Of a DNA stretch of 64,000 nucleotides, positions 7,605-18,976 are shown piece after piece. The DNA lies in contig CBDASJ010000006.1 in the NCBI GenBank assembly GCA_965199555.1, positions 62,001 to 126,000 of the forward strand, read 5' to 3'. The DNA is from LMUY01 sp965199555. Its GTDB lineage: Bacteria; Pseudomonadota; Alphaproteobacteria; Acetobacterales; Acetobacteraceae. Position numbers and translations under genes: made by a program. Under the pieces are notes generated by a model that saw only the letters and a list, made by a program, of their open reading frames with translations, did not search any database and was not told the DNA's origin. Numbering within the stretch: the stretch's first letter is position 1; each line of letters starts with the position of its first letter.

Positions 7605-9616
7605 TGACGATCGCCGCGACCCTGCGCCGGCCACTCGCCGGCGTCCCGCCGCAGCGGCTGCGCATTGCCGGCACGTGCCTGGTCACGCTGCTGGCGCTGG
7701 CATTCCCTTTGATCCACGGCGACGACGCCGACATCGATTCGGTCGCCAACGCATTGTCCTACGCGGCGCTGGCATTGGGGCTGAACATCGTGGTGGGCAT
7801 GGCCGGCCTGCTGGACCTGGGATACGCGGCATTCTTCGCCATCGGCGCGTATTTCTACGGCACGCTGTCGTCGTTCCAATTGCAGCCGGAATGGTCCGCA
7901 TTCTGGACGCCGTTCGCCTGGCTGGGCCTGGTGTCGCGCATGCACGGGCCGGCGGACGTGGACGTGGTGCACACCACGCTGTCCTTCTGGCTGGCGATCC
8001 CGCTATCGGGGGCGCTGGCAGCCTTGTGCGGCATCGTGTTCGGCGCGCCCACCTTGCGGCTGCGCGGCGACTACCTGGCGATCGTCACGCTCGGCTTCGG
8101 GGAGATCGTGCCGATCGTCGCCCGCAACTGGACCTCCGTCACCAACGGCGCGTCCGGGCTGAACGGCGTGGCGCCGCCGAAACTGGGCGGCGTCAGCTTC
8201 GGCGTGGACGCAACGCCCTATTATTATGTGATCGTGGCGATGGTGGCGGCGCTGATCTTCATCAGCATGCGCCTGCGCGACAGCCGGGTCGGCCGCGCCT
8301 GGATGGCGATCCGCGAGGACGAGGTCGCCGCCGGCGCAATGGGCGTCAACCTGGTCCAATTCAAGCTGCTGGCCTTCGCCATCGGCGCGTCCTTCGCCGG
8401 GATGACCGGGACGTTCTACGTGTCGAAGCTGCAAACCGCCACGCCGGAGATGTTCGGCTTCCCCGTATCCGTGATGATCCTGGTCATGGTGGTGCTCGGC
8501 GGCATGGGCAGTGTGTGGGGCGTGGTGTTGGGCGCCATGATCCTGCAATTGCTGCAATCCTGGTTCCTGCCGGACCTGACGGATTGGCTGCACCAGTTCG
8601 GCGAGCTGATCGGCAACGACGCGTTGCAGAAGGTCGATCTGGTGCAGTCGATCGAGCTGATCTTCGGCATCATCCTCGTGCTGATGATGCTGTATCGCCG
8701 GGACGGCTTGATCCCGGCGCATCGCAAGGCCGCCGCGCTGACGTTCGAGCAGCAGCACGCGGTGGTGGAGCGTGTGTCCGCCTTCGCCCTGCCTGGCATC
8801 ACGCCGCCGGCGGTGCGGGGCCGGCCCTTGCTGGAGATTCGCGACGTGACGGTGCGCTTCGGCGGGCTGGTGGCGCTGAATTCCATGGCGCTGACCGTGC
8901 CGGAGGGCGGCGTGCTGGCGGTGATCGGGCCCAACGGCTCCGGCAAGTCTACCTTGTTCAACGTCATCACCGGGCTGACCCCGGCCGCAGCCGGCAGCAT
9001 CCGCTTCGGCGGCACGGAACTGATCGGCTTGCCGTCCCACCAGATCCTCAAGGCGGGGGTCGCGCGCACCTTCCAGAACATCCGCCTGTTCCCGAACCTG
9101 TCGGTGATGGACAACGTGCTGGTCGGCGCGCACAGCCGGCTGCGCACCGGCCCGGCCCGCGCCATCCTCCGCCTGCCGCCCACCCGGCAGGAGGAGCGGC
9201 TGGCACGCGAGCGGGTGATGGAGATCCTCGCCTTGTTCGGCAACCGGCTGGTGCCGCGGGTGGACCAGGCGGTGGCGAACCTGTCCTACGCCAACCGCCG
9301 CCGGGTGGAGATCGCCCGCGCCCTGGCCTCGGCGCCGCGCCTGCTGATGCTCGACGAGCCCACCGCCGGCATGAACCCGGCCGAAACGGTGGAACTGGCC
9401 GAGCAACTGAAGCAGCTCCACACGCTCGGCCTCAGCATCCTGGTGATCGAGCACAAGCTGGACGTGGTGACGCGGCTGGCCGACACGGTGGTGGTGTTGG
9501 ACCACGGCGAGAAGCTGACCGAGGGCTTGCCGGACGAGGTCCGGCGCAACGAGGCGGTGCTGGACGCCTATCTCGGCCGCGCCCATGCCGCCGTGAAGGA
9601 CATCGCCGTTGCCTGA
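7604..9616 (+). CDS. Fused Liv permease-ATPase (LivM-LivG)
   Basis: One 670-residue frame joins two transporter parts that are usually separate. Residues 1 to ~370 are a LivM permease (LGLNIVVGMAGLLDLGYAAFFAIGAY, RLRGDYLAIVTLGFGEI, AWMAIREDEVAAGAMGVN). A linker of ~40 residues (AHRKAAALTFEQQHAVVERV) leads into a LivG ATPase from about 410. Walker A is GPNGSGKST, Walker B is LLMLDEPTAGMNP and the switch is IEHKLDVV. The signature loop reads NLSYANRRRVEIARAL, where LSYGQQ is usual for LivG. The fusion fixes a 1:1 permease:ATPase ratio. Its end overlaps the livF start. Confidence 0.92.
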   Translation: MTIAATLRRPLAGVPPQRLRIAGTCLVTLLALAFPLIHGDDADIDSVANALSYAALALGLNIVVGMAGLLDLGYAAFFAIGAYFYGTLSSFQLQPEWSAFWTPFAWLGLVSRMHGPADVDVVHTTLSFWLAIPLSGALAALCGIVFGAPTLRLRGDYLAIVTLGFGEIVPIVARNWTSVTNGASGLNGVAPPKLGGVSFGVDATPYYYVIVAMVAALIFISMRLRDSRVGRAWMAIREDEVAAGAMGVNLVQFKLLAFAIGASFAGMTGTFYVSKLQTATPEMFGFPVSVMILVMVVLGGMGSVWGVVLGAMILQLLQSWFLPDLTDWLHQFGELIGNDALQKVDLVQSIELIFGIILVLMMLYRRDGLIPAHRKAAALTFEQQHAVVERVSAFALPGITPPAVRGRPLLEIRDVTVRFGGLVALNSMALTVPEGGVLAVIGPNGSGKSTLFNVITGLTPAAAGSIRFGGTELIGLPSHQILKAGVARTFQNIRLFPNLSVMDNVLVGAHSRLRTGPARAILRLPPTRQEERLARERVMEILALFGNRLVPRVDQAVANLSYANRRRVEIARALASAPRLLMLDEPTAGMNPAETVELAEQLKQLHTLGLSILVIEHKLDVVTRLADTVVVLDHGEKLTEGLPDEVRRNEAVLDAYLGRAHAAVKDIAVA

Positions 9617-10355
9617 CGCCGTGCCGCTGCCGCCGCCGCTGCTGGAATTCCGCAACGTCAACACGCATTACGGCGACCTGCACGTGCTGAAGGACGTGAA
9701 CTACAGCATCGCCGCCGGGGAAATCGTCTGCCTGCTCGGCGGCAACGCGTGCGGCAAATCGACGACCATGAAGACCATCATGGGCATCGTGCGCCCGACC
9801 ACCGGGACGGTGATGTTCGACGGCCGGCCGATCGAGCGGCTGTCCACCGCGGAGCGGGTGCGCCGCGGCCTGGCCCCGGTGCTGGAAGCCCGCCGCCTGT
9901 TCCCGCGCATGACAGTGTTCGAGAACCTGGAGATGGGCGCCTACACGCGGAAGAAAGGACCGGAGTTCGACCAGGACCTCGACCGCGTCTACGGCCTGTT
10001 CCCGCGCGTGAAGGAGCGCCGCAACCAGGTTTCCGGCACCTTGTCGGGCGGCGAGCAGCAGATGGTGGCGATCGGCCGCGCGCTGATGGCTCGGCCGCGG
10101 CTGATCTGCATGGACGAACCGTCCATGGGCCTGTCCCCGTTGTTCGTGGAGCAGACCTTCGCCACCATCCAGGCGATCAACCGCCAGGGCATGACCATCT
10201 TCATGGTGGAGCAGAATGCCAACATGGCGCTGCAGATTGCCCACCGCGCCTACGTGCTGCAAACCGGCCAGGTCGTGCTGTCCGGATCGGCGGCGGAGCT
10301 GCGGGTGAACCCGGTGATCCGCGAAGCCTATCTCGGGGAAATGGCGGTGGCCTGA
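9609..10355 (+). CDS. livF: Liv-type ABC transporter ATPase LivF
   Basis: Second ATPase of the Liv importer, 248 residues. The TTG start overlaps the end of the livMG fusion by 8 bases. A GTG four codons later (9621) is an alternative start. Walker A is GGNACGKST, with Cys where Gly or Ala is usual before GKS. The signature is TLSGGEQQMVAIGRALMARP, Walker B is ICMDEPSMGLSP and the H-loop region is MVEQNANMAL. These are standard LivF features. It completes livK-H-MG-F and is followed after 100 bases by the cox-like genes, which suggests the importer may feed the hydroxylase substrate. Confidence 0.92.
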   Translation: MPDAVPLPPPLLEFRNVNTHYGDLHVLKDVNYSIAAGEIVCLLGGNACGKSTTMKTIMGIVRPTTGTVMFDGRPIERLSTAERVRRGLAPVLEARRLFPRMTVFENLEMGAYTRKKGPEFDQDLDRVYGLFPRVKERRNQVSGTLSGGEQQMVAIGRALMARPRLICMDEPSMGLSPLFVEQTFATIQAINRQGMTIFMVEQNANMALQIAHRAYVLQTGQVVLSGSAAELRVNPVIREAYLGEMAVA

Positions 10356-10457
10356 GCCGGGGGCGTCCGGTTCGCCGCACCGCCGGCTCGCCCCGCGACT
10401 TGACCGAACGTCCGCCGCCGCCACACTGTGACGGATAGCGCATTCGGGAGACACGCC

Positions 10458-10949
10458 ATGCCCCAGGTCAACCTGACCGTCAACGGCACGCCGCACACGG
10501 TTGATGTCGAGGGACGAACCCTGCTCGTTGAGTTGCTGCGCGAGAAGCTCAGCCTCACCGGCACCCATGTTGGCTGCGACACCAGCCAATGCGGCGCATG
10601 CGTGGTGCACATCAACGGCTTCAGCGTGAAATCCTGCACCATGCTGGCCTTGCAAGCCGAAGGCGGCGACGTGACCACCATCGAGGGGCTGGCCGCGCCG
10701 GATGGCACGTTGCACCCGATGCAGGAGATGTTTCGCGAACACCACGCGCTGCAATGCGGCTTCTGCACGCCGGGCATGGTGATGAGCGCCATCGACCTGG
10801 TGAACATGCATCCGCAGGGCATGACGGAAGACGAGATCCGCCATGGGCTCGAAGGCAATCTGTGCCGCTGCACCGGCTACCACAACATCGTCAAGGCGAT
10901 CGACGCGGCGCAGAAGCTGATGCACCCGATGGCCGCCGCCGCCGAGTAG
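10458..10949 (+). CDS. Molybdenum hydroxylase small subunit, 2x[2Fe-2S] (CoxS-like)
   Basis: Electron-transfer subunit of an aerobic CO-dehydrogenase/xanthine-oxidase family enzyme. The ATG at 10458 follows GGAG (10446-10449) and gives 163 residues. Plant-type cluster ligands are C40, C45, C48 and C60 (GCDTSQCGAC). The second cluster uses C100, C103, C136 and C138 (CGFCTPG and CRCTGY). All eight Cys are present. It is the first gene of an S-L-M set. This gene order is typical of form II enzymes, whereas true form I CO dehydrogenase is usually M-S-L. Confidence 0.9.
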   Translation: MPQVNLTVNGTPHTVDVEGRTLLVELLREKLSLTGTHVGCDTSQCGACVVHINGFSVKSCTMLALQAEGGDVTTIEGLAAPDGTLHPMQEMFREHHALQCGFCTPGMVMSAIDLVNMHPQGMTEDEIRHGLEGNLCRCTGYHNIVKAIDAAQKLMHPMAAAAE

Positions 10950-11017
10950 GCGCGACGACTCGGCGGACGGCTTAACGACCCGGCGCCAGACCGGGCAGGG
11001 CAGGGGGAGAGGGCGGC

Positions 11018-13399
<2,382 letters not shown>

Positions 13400-13409
13400 G
13401 GGACATCAC

Positions 13410-14201
13410 ATGTACGATTTCGCGTTCCAAAAGCCGGCCACAGTTGCCGATGCGGTGAAGATGCTGGGTGACGACATGGAGGCCAAGGCATTGGCCGGTG
13501 GCCAGACCTTCATCCCCGTGCTGAAGCAGCGGCTTAACAAGCCGTCCGTCATCGTGGACCTGAACGGGCTGGGCCTGGTCGGCATCACGGCGGCACCGGA
13601 CAAGATAACGATCGGCGCCATGACCAACCACAACGCCATCATGTCCAATCCAGACATCCAGGCGCGCATTCCCGGCCTGGCCAAAATGGCATCCTGGATC
13701 GGCGACACGCAGGTGCGGCACCGCGGCACCATGGGCGGTTCGCTGGCCAACAACGACCCGTCCGCCTGCTATCCGGCGGCCGCACTCGCCATCGGCGCGA
13801 CCATCGTGACGGACAAGCGCCGCATCCCGATTGACGAGTATTTCCAGGGCATGTTCACCACGGCACTGGCACCGGAGGAGCTGATCACCGCGATCGAGTT
13901 CCCGATCCCGGAGAAAAGCAACTATGAGAAGTTCCGCAATCCGGCGTCGCGCTACGCCATGGTCGGCGTGTTCGTGGCCAAGGGGCCGGCCGGCGTGCGG
14001 GTGGCGATCACCGGCGCGGCGCAGGACGGCGTGTTCCGCCACACCGCGATGGAACAGGCGCTGACCGCCGATTGGTCCGCCGACGCCATCAAGGGCATCG
14101 TGACGCCGCCGGACGGGCTGAACAGCGACATTCACGCCAGCGCGGAATACCGCGCCCACCTGATCGGCGTCATGACCCGGCGCGCGGTGGCCGGCGCCTA
14201 A
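13410..14201 (+). CDS. Molybdenum hydroxylase FAD subunit (CoxM-like)
   Basis: Medium subunit that passes electrons through FAD, 263 residues. It shows the FAD-binding PCMH start (FQKPATVADAVKMLGD), AGGQTFIPVLKQRL, the isoalloxazine loop IGDTQVRHRGTMGGSLANNDPS split across residues ~95-115, and a C-terminal CO_deh_flav_C part (SRYAMVGVFVAKGP). It starts 10 bases after the large-subunit gene with ggggacatcac before the ATG, so S-L-M form one operon. Confidence 0.9.
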   Translation: MYDFAFQKPATVADAVKMLGDDMEAKALAGGQTFIPVLKQRLNKPSVIVDLNGLGLVGITAAPDKITIGAMTNHNAIMSNPDIQARIPGLAKMASWIGDTQVRHRGTMGGSLANNDPSACYPAAALAIGATIVTDKRRIPIDEYFQGMFTTALAPEELITAIEFPIPEKSNYEKFRNPASRYAMVGVFVAKGPAGVRVAITGAAQDGVFRHTAMEQALTADWSADAIKGIVTPPDGLNSDIHASAEYRAHLIGVMTRRAVAGA

Positions 14202-14229
14202 ACCGGCGCCCGTTCTGCCGGACACGGGG

Positions 14230-15498
14230 GTGAGCGCCACGCCGCACACGGTCGTCGTAGTGGGCGGAGGCATCATCGGCGTGTGCTGCGCCATCGAGCT
14301 GCTGCGGGACGGCCACGCCGTCACCCTGCTGGAGCCGGAACAGCCCGGCGGCCGCCAGCAGGCCAGCTTCGGCAACGGCGCCTGGCTCAGCCCGGCCTCC
14401 GTCGTGCCGACCTCGCTGCCGGGCGCGTGGCGCAAGGTGCCGGGCTACCTGGCCGACCCGCTCGGCCCGCTGGCGATCCGCTGGCGATATCTCCCGCGGT
14501 TGCTGCCATGGCTGGTGCGCTACCTTCGTGCCGGGTCCAGTGTCGCCCGGGTGGAAGCCACCGCCCGGGCCCTCCGCCCCTTGATCGGCGACGCCCCGGA
14601 CCGCCACCGCCGCCTGGCCGACGAAGCGGGGGTGCCGGAGTTGGTGGCCCGGCAAGGCCTGCTGTACGTCTTCCCCACCCGCGCCGAGTTCGAGGCGGAG
14701 GCTTTGGCTTGGCGCTTGCGCCGGGACAACGGCATCCGATGGCTCGAACTCGATGCCGACGAACTGCGCCAGCAGGAGCCGTCACTCGATCGCCGCTACA
14801 CCTTCGGCGTGCTGGTGGAGGAGGGCGCGCATTGCCTCGATCCCGGCGCCTACGTCGCCGCCCTGGTCGCCTATGCCGAGTCGTCGGGCTTGCGCCGCAT
14901 CAGCGGCAACGCGACAGGTTGGCGGATCGAGGCCAGGCAGCTTCGCGCCGTCCGCACCGCCAATGGTGACATCCCCGCCACCCGTGCCGTGCTCGCGGCC
15001 GGGGCGCGGTCGCGCGGCCTGGCCGCCGCCGCCGGTGACGCCGTGCCGCTCGAAACCGAGCGCGGGTACCACGTCGCCATCGCCACGCCGGAGGCCACGC
15101 CGCGCCGCCCGGTGATGCCGAGCGACGGCAAGATGGCCAACACGGTCGTCGCCGGCACGCTGCGCATCGCCGGGCAAATCGAACTCGCTGGGCTGGACGC
15201 CGCACCGGACTGGCGCCGCGCCGATATCCTGCGCGACCACGCCCTGCGGAGCTATCCCGGCCTGCCGCGAGACTTGCCGGCGGATCGCGTGTCCACCTGG
15301 ATGGGCCATCGCCCATCGATCGCGGACGGGCTGCCGGTGATCGGCCCGGCCAGCGGCTGCGCGGATGTCATCCACGCCTTCGGGCACGGCCATGTCGGCT
15401 TGGCGGCAGGGCCGCTCACCGGGCAACTGGTCGCCGACCTAGTGGCGGGGCGGCCGCCGGTGATCGATCCGGCCCCGTACCGGCCTGGCCGCTTCTAG
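14230..15498 (+). CDS. DadA-like FAD-dependent D-amino acid dehydrogenase / oxidoreductase
   Basis: FAD enzyme of the DAO family (422 residues), GTG start behind cacggggg. The N-terminal Rossmann motif is VVVVGGGIIGVCCAIELLRDGH, interrupted here only by length limits, followed by LLEPEQPGG. QASFGNGAWLSP and GLAAGPLTGQLVADL near the ends are typical of DadA (small subunit), which oxidises D-amino acids and passes electrons to the respiratory chain. Related enzymes act on sarcosine, glycine or other secondary amines, so the substrate is uncertain. It lies 28 bases after coxM and is probably co-transcribed with the hydroxylase. Confidence 0.8.
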   Translation: MSATPHTVVVVGGGIIGVCCAIELLRDGHAVTLLEPEQPGGRQQASFGNGAWLSPASVVPTSLPGAWRKVPGYLADPLGPLAIRWRYLPRLLPWLVRYLRAGSSVARVEATARALRPLIGDAPDRHRRLADEAGVPELVARQGLLYVFPTRAEFEAEALAWRLRRDNGIRWLELDADELRQQEPSLDRRYTFGVLVEEGAHCLDPGAYVAALVAYAESSGLRRISGNATGWRIEARQLRAVRTANGDIPATRAVLAAGARSRGLAAAAGDAVPLETERGYHVAIATPEATPRRPVMPSDGKMANTVVAGTLRIAGQIELAGLDAAPDWRRADILRDHALRSYPGLPRDLPADRVSTWMGHRPSIADGLPVIGPASGCADVIHAFGHGHVGLAAGPLTGQLVADLVAGRPPVIDPAPYRPGRF

Positions 15499-15542
15499 AC
15501 ATCCCACCGGCCCATCCCAATCTCCGGCCGCGAACATCGAGG

Positions 15543-16895
15543 ATGCCGGTCATGTCCCAGCCCCGCAAACTCCGCCTCGGCGCGTTCATGCGGCCGGTCA
15601 GCATCCACACCGCCTGGTGGCGCTATCCGGGCGGTTGGCCGGACGCCAACTTCAACTTCGCCCACTTGAAATACTTCGCCCAAACGCTGGAACGCGGCAA
15701 GTTCGACGCCTTCTTCATGGCCGACCATCTCGCCGTGCTAAACATGTCGATGGACGCGCTGAAACGCAGCGCCACCGTGACCTCCTTCGATCCGCTGACG
15801 CTGTTGCCGGCATTGGCCGTGGTGACGGAGCGGCTGGGGTTGGTCGCCACCGCCTCCACCACCTTCGAGCAGCCCTACATCATCGCCCGCAAGTTCGCCT
15901 CGCTGGACCATCTGAGCGGCGGCCGGGCAGGGTGGAACCTCGTCACCACGGCCAATCCGGACGCCGCGCTGAACTTCGGCATGGATGACCAGATGGAGCA
16001 CGACGAGCGGTATCGCCGCGCCCGCGAGTTCTACGACGTGGTCACCGGGCTGTGGGACAGTTGGGCGGACGACGCCTTCGTGCGCGACGTGGAGTCCGGC
16101 GTGTTCTTCGACCCGGCCAAGATGCACGTGCTGGATCACAAGGGGCCGCATCTGTCCGTCCGCGGGCCGCTGAACATCGCCCGCCCGCCGCAGGGCTGGC
16201 CGGTGATCGTGCAGGCGGGCGCTTCGGAGGCCGGGCGCCAGATCGCGGCGGAAACCGCGGAGGTCATCTTCGCCAGCGCCGTGCGGATCGAGGATGCGCG
16301 CAGCCTCTACGCCGATGTGAAGGGCCGCATGCCCCGGCTCGGCCGCAACCCCGACCACCTGAAGGTGCTGCCCGGCGCCTTGGTGATCGTCGGCGATACG
16401 GTGGCGGAAGCGCAGGCCAAGCACGCCAAGCTCGACAGCCTGGTGCATATCGACAGCGCGTTGCCCAACTTGTCCATGCGGCTTGGCGTCGACGCGTCCA
16501 AGTTTGACCTGGACGCGCCGCTGCCGCCGATCCCGGAAACCAACGCCGGCCGCAGCGGTCGCCAGGCCACCATCGACCTGGCCGCGCGCGAAGGGCTGAC
16601 GGTGCGGCAACTGGCGCAACGCGGCGCCGGCTATGGCGGGCTGACCATGGTCGGCACGCCCGCGACGATCGCCGACCAGATGGAGGAGTGGTTGATGACG
16701 GATGCCTGCGACGGCTTCAACGTCATGTTCCCGTTCCTGCCTGCCGGGCTGGAGGATTTCGTGGACAAGGTCGTGCCCGAATTGCAACGTCGAGGGCTGT
16801 TCCGCACGGAATATGAGGGCACGACGCTGCGCGAGAACCTCGGCCTGCCGCGTCCGGAGAACCGGTTCTTCCAGCAGCGCGAAGCGGCGGAATAG
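15543..16895 (+). CDS. NtaA/SnaA/DszA-type FMNH2-dependent monooxygenase
   Basis: Two-component flavin monooxygenase large subunit of the bacterial-luciferase fold, 450 residues. An alternative ATG is at 15552. The block MRPVSIHTAWWRYPGGW and the substrate loop HLKYFAQTLERGKFDAFFMADH near residues 35-60 are typical, as are STTFEQPYIIARKFASLDH and the FMN block GRAGWNLVTTANPDAALNFG (each within 20-residue pieces). Known members oxidise nitrilotriacetate, EDTA, pristinamycin or dibenzothiophene sulfone using FMNH2 from a separate reductase. No reductase is adjacent. It is likely the end of the operon, with a small hairpin following. Confidence 0.85.
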   Translation: MPVMSQPRKLRLGAFMRPVSIHTAWWRYPGGWPDANFNFAHLKYFAQTLERGKFDAFFMADHLAVLNMSMDALKRSATVTSFDPLTLLPALAVVTERLGLVATASTTFEQPYIIARKFASLDHLSGGRAGWNLVTTANPDAALNFGMDDQMEHDERYRRAREFYDVVTGLWDSWADDAFVRDVESGVFFDPAKMHVLDHKGPHLSVRGPLNIARPPQGWPVIVQAGASEAGRQIAAETAEVIFASAVRIEDARSLYADVKGRMPRLGRNPDHLKVLPGALVIVGDTVAEAQAKHAKLDSLVHIDSALPNLSMRLGVDASKFDLDAPLPPIPETNAGRSGRQATIDLAAREGLTVRQLAQRGAGYGGLTMVGTPATIADQMEEWLMTDACDGFNVMFPFLPAGLEDFVDKVVPELQRRGLFRTEYEGTTLRENLGLPRPENRFFQQREAAE

Positions 16896-16901
16896 CTGCA
16901 A

Positions 16902-16920
16902 TCCGCCGTTTGCTGGCGGA
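16902..16920 (+). terminator. Small GC hairpin after the monooxygenase gene
   Basis: TCCGCC and GGCGGA (6-bp arms, 7-base loop) lie directly after the stop codon at 16895. No T-run follows, so it may only be a weak or Rho-assisted stop. Confidence 0.3.
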
Positions 16921-17084
16921 CAGGGTGTCCGTCGAACATCGCGGCACGGGGTTCCAGGGCGTGCCGGAGGTCACCGGTAACCCTTGTTTTACCTGGTCGC
17001 GCCGCATAACCCCTTGATCCATCATGCCGCCGGCGTCGGGTGTCGTCGGGGTAGGATCAGGGGTAGCGACGGGGCGGGGGTGGC

Positions 17085-17638
17085 ATGGTGGGAAAGCTTA
17101 CGAAGGTTGCCGTTGAGCGGGCGGGCCATCCCGGCCGGTTGGCTCGCCCGGTCCGGCTCGCGGACGGCGACGGGCTGTTCCTGCAGGTCACGAAGGAGGG
17201 CGCCAAGAGCTGGGTGTATCGCTTCAACCATGCCGGCAAGGCGCGGGAGATGGGCCTGGGCTCGCTGCGGGACGTGGGCCTGCCCGCGGCGAGGCTGCGG
17301 CGGGACGAGGCGAGGTCTCGTCTGAGGGCAGGGGCCGACCCGATCGAGCACAAGGCCGCGCAGCTCCGGCTCGAGGCAGAGGCTCGCTCCCGGCGGCGCG
17401 CGACCGCCTTTCGCCTGGTCCGCGCTGGCCCACGTCGTGCGGGACAAGACCGAGGCGGCCTATGCCCGCGGGGATCTGTTCGACAAGCGCCGCGACATGA
17501 TGGCCGAGTGGTCGGCCTTCTGCCTTTCCGGCCTGGCGTAGCCTCCGCAGGAGACTCCATACTGCCAACCGTACAGGCGAGGTCATCGGCGTCAAGTGGG
17601 CCGAGATCGACCTCGACGAGGCCATTTGGACGGTGCCG
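17085..17638 (+). pseudogene. Scrambled remnant of a P4-type (DUF4102) tyrosine integrase
   Basis: Three integrase pieces occur in the wrong order. The N-terminal arm-binding domain (LTKVAVERA, LADGDGLFLQVTKEGAKSW, AREMGLGSLRDVGLPAAR) runs from 17085 to about 17405. In another frame the C-terminal tail follows (HVVRDKTEAAYARGDLF, DKRRDMMAEWSAFC), ending in TAG at 17539-17541. A piece of the central catalytic domain (TANRTGEVIGVKWAEIDLDE) then follows at about 17556-17638. The catalytic Arg is there but the His-Arg-Tyr end is missing. It cannot make an active recombinase and marks a former genomic island edge. No tRNA or attachment site is recognisable beside it. Confidence 0.8.
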
Positions 17639-17836
17639 AAGGCGCTCGCCCGCCTCGGTCGGCGCGACGCTCTGCGTGGTGCGGGTCAGCAGTCGGATGC
17701 CGAGCCGCTCTTCCAAAGCGCGGATCGTCTGGCTCAAGGCAGGTTGCGAAACGCCCAGCTTCGCCGCTGCCCGGGTGAAGCTCCGTTCCGTTGCCACCAC
17801 GGCGAAGGTGGCGATGTCGTCGAAGCCCTGCGGCAT
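17639..17836 (-). pseudogene. Truncated LysR-family regulator (N-terminal HTH only)
   Basis: The start (FDDIATFAVVATERSFTRAAA) and helix-turn-helix LGVSQPALSQTIRALEERLG are a normal LysR DNA-binding domain of about 66 residues up to PTEAGERL. After this the frame runs antisense into the integrase fragment, so the effector-binding domain is gone. It is divergent from the aldo/keto reductase at 17984, a common LysR-target layout. The loss presumably came from the recombination that scrambled the integrase. Confidence 0.8.
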
Positions 17837-17851
17837 TCATAAGCCTGCGTT

Positions 17852-17867
17852 ATCCGATCATTCGGAT
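17852..17867. promoter_or_regulatory. Inverted repeat in the LysR-fragment / reductase divergent region
   Basis: ATCCGA-tcat-TCGGAT is a perfect 6-bp palindrome with a 4-base spacer. It lies 16 bases from the LysR start and about 117 bases before the aldo/keto reductase. The size fits a LysR box (T-N11-A). Function is inferred, and the cognate regulator is now truncated. Confidence 0.4.
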
Positions 17868-17983
17868 TATGGAGGCTAATCGCAGCGATCAGCCACTCTA
17901 ACGTTCCGAAGTGCCGGGGCGGCGGTCGGCGTGAGCACCGATGTTCGAACCGCCCCCATCACCTGATGCACCGGAGATCAACC

Positions 17984-18976
17984 ATGAAGACACGTACGCT
18001 CGGACAAGACCTGGAGGTGCCGGCCCTGGGCCTCGGCTGCATGAGCATGAGTTCCGCCTATGGTCCGGCGGCTGATAGGGGCGAGATGATCAAGCTCATC
18101 CGCCTCGCCCACGACCGGGGCGTGACCCTGTTCGACACGGCCGAGGCCTATGGACCATTCGCCAACGAGGATCTCGTCGGCGAGGCGTTGGCGCCGATCC
18201 GCGACCAGGTGGTGATCGCGACCAAGTTCGGCTTCGACATCGACCTCGAGACCAGCGCCCGCACCGGCGGTACCAACAGCCGGCCAGAGCACGTCAAGGC
18301 GGTCGCCGACGCTTGCCTCAAGCGCCTGCGGACCGACCGGATCGACTTGTTCTACCAGCACCGCGTCGACCCGGCGGTGCCGATCGAGGACGTCGCCGGC
18401 GCCGTGAAGGAGCTGGTTGCAGCCGGCAAGGTCAAGCATTTCGGCCTTTCCGAGGCTGGCGTGCAGACCATCCGGCGCGCCCATGCCGTGCAGCCCGTCA
18501 CCGCGGTGCAAAGCGAATACTCGCTGTTCTGGCGCGGACCGGAAGCCGAGCTGCTGCCCGCGTTGGAGGAACTGGGCATCGGCTTCGTTCCGTTCAGCCC
18601 GCTAGGTGCCGGCTTCCTGACCGGCAAGATCGACGAGACCACCCAGTTCGACCCGACGGACTTCCGCAACCACGTCCCGCGGTTCAAGCCGGACGCGCGC
18701 CGCGCCAACATGGCGCTGGTGGAGGTGATCAAGGCGGTGGCGGATCGCAAGGCGGCAACCCCGGCCCAGGTCGCCCTGGCCTGGCTGCTGGCGCAGAAGC
18801 CCTGGATCGTGCCCATTCCCGGGACGACCAAGGCGCACCGGCTGGAAGAGAACCTCGGTGCGGTCGATCTGGAGCTGACCGCGGACGACCTTCGGACGAT
18901 CAACACTGAGGCAGCCAAGATCGTGGTTCATGGCGAGCGCCTGCCCGAGGCCGCTCTCAAGATGACCGGCCGATGA
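17984..18976 (+). CDS. Aldo/keto reductase
   Basis: NADPH-dependent oxidoreductase, 330 residues, intact. The ATG at 17984 follows ccggagatc and begins MKTRTLGQDLEVPALGLGCM. The catalytic tetrad is visible: Asp and Tyr in TLFDTAEAYGPF, Lys in ATKFGFD and His in FYQHRVDP. The C-terminal nucleotide-binding part includes WIVPIPGTTKAHRLEENL. It is close to the AKR13-like group (YakC-type), which reduces aldehydes and small ketones. The physiological substrate is unknown. It is the only intact gene between the integrase remnant and the CitE-like gene at 20955. Confidence 0.9.
   Translation: MKTRTLGQDLEVPALGLGCMSMSSAYGPAADRGEMIKLIRLAHDRGVTLFDTAEAYGPFANEDLVGEALAPIRDQVVIATKFGFDIDLETSARTGGTNSRPEHVKAVADACLKRLRTDRIDLFYQHRVDPAVPIEDVAGAVKELVAAGKVKHFGLSEAGVQTIRRAHAVQPVTAVQSEYSLFWRGPEAELLPALEELGIGFVPFSPLGAGFLTGKIDETTQFDPTDFRNHVPRFKPDARRANMALVEVIKAVADRKAATPAQVALAWLLAQKPWIVPIPGTTKAHRLEENLGAVDLELTADDLRTINTEAAKIVVHGERLPEAALKMTGR

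Noticed and set aside
8003..9664. A 553-codon leftward open frame over livMG
   Set aside because: Same GC-driven antisense effect; the opposite strand carries clear transporter motifs.
16896..17084. tRNA attachment site for the integrase remnant
   Set aside because: No tRNA 3' end or direct repeat is visible in the gap before the integrase.
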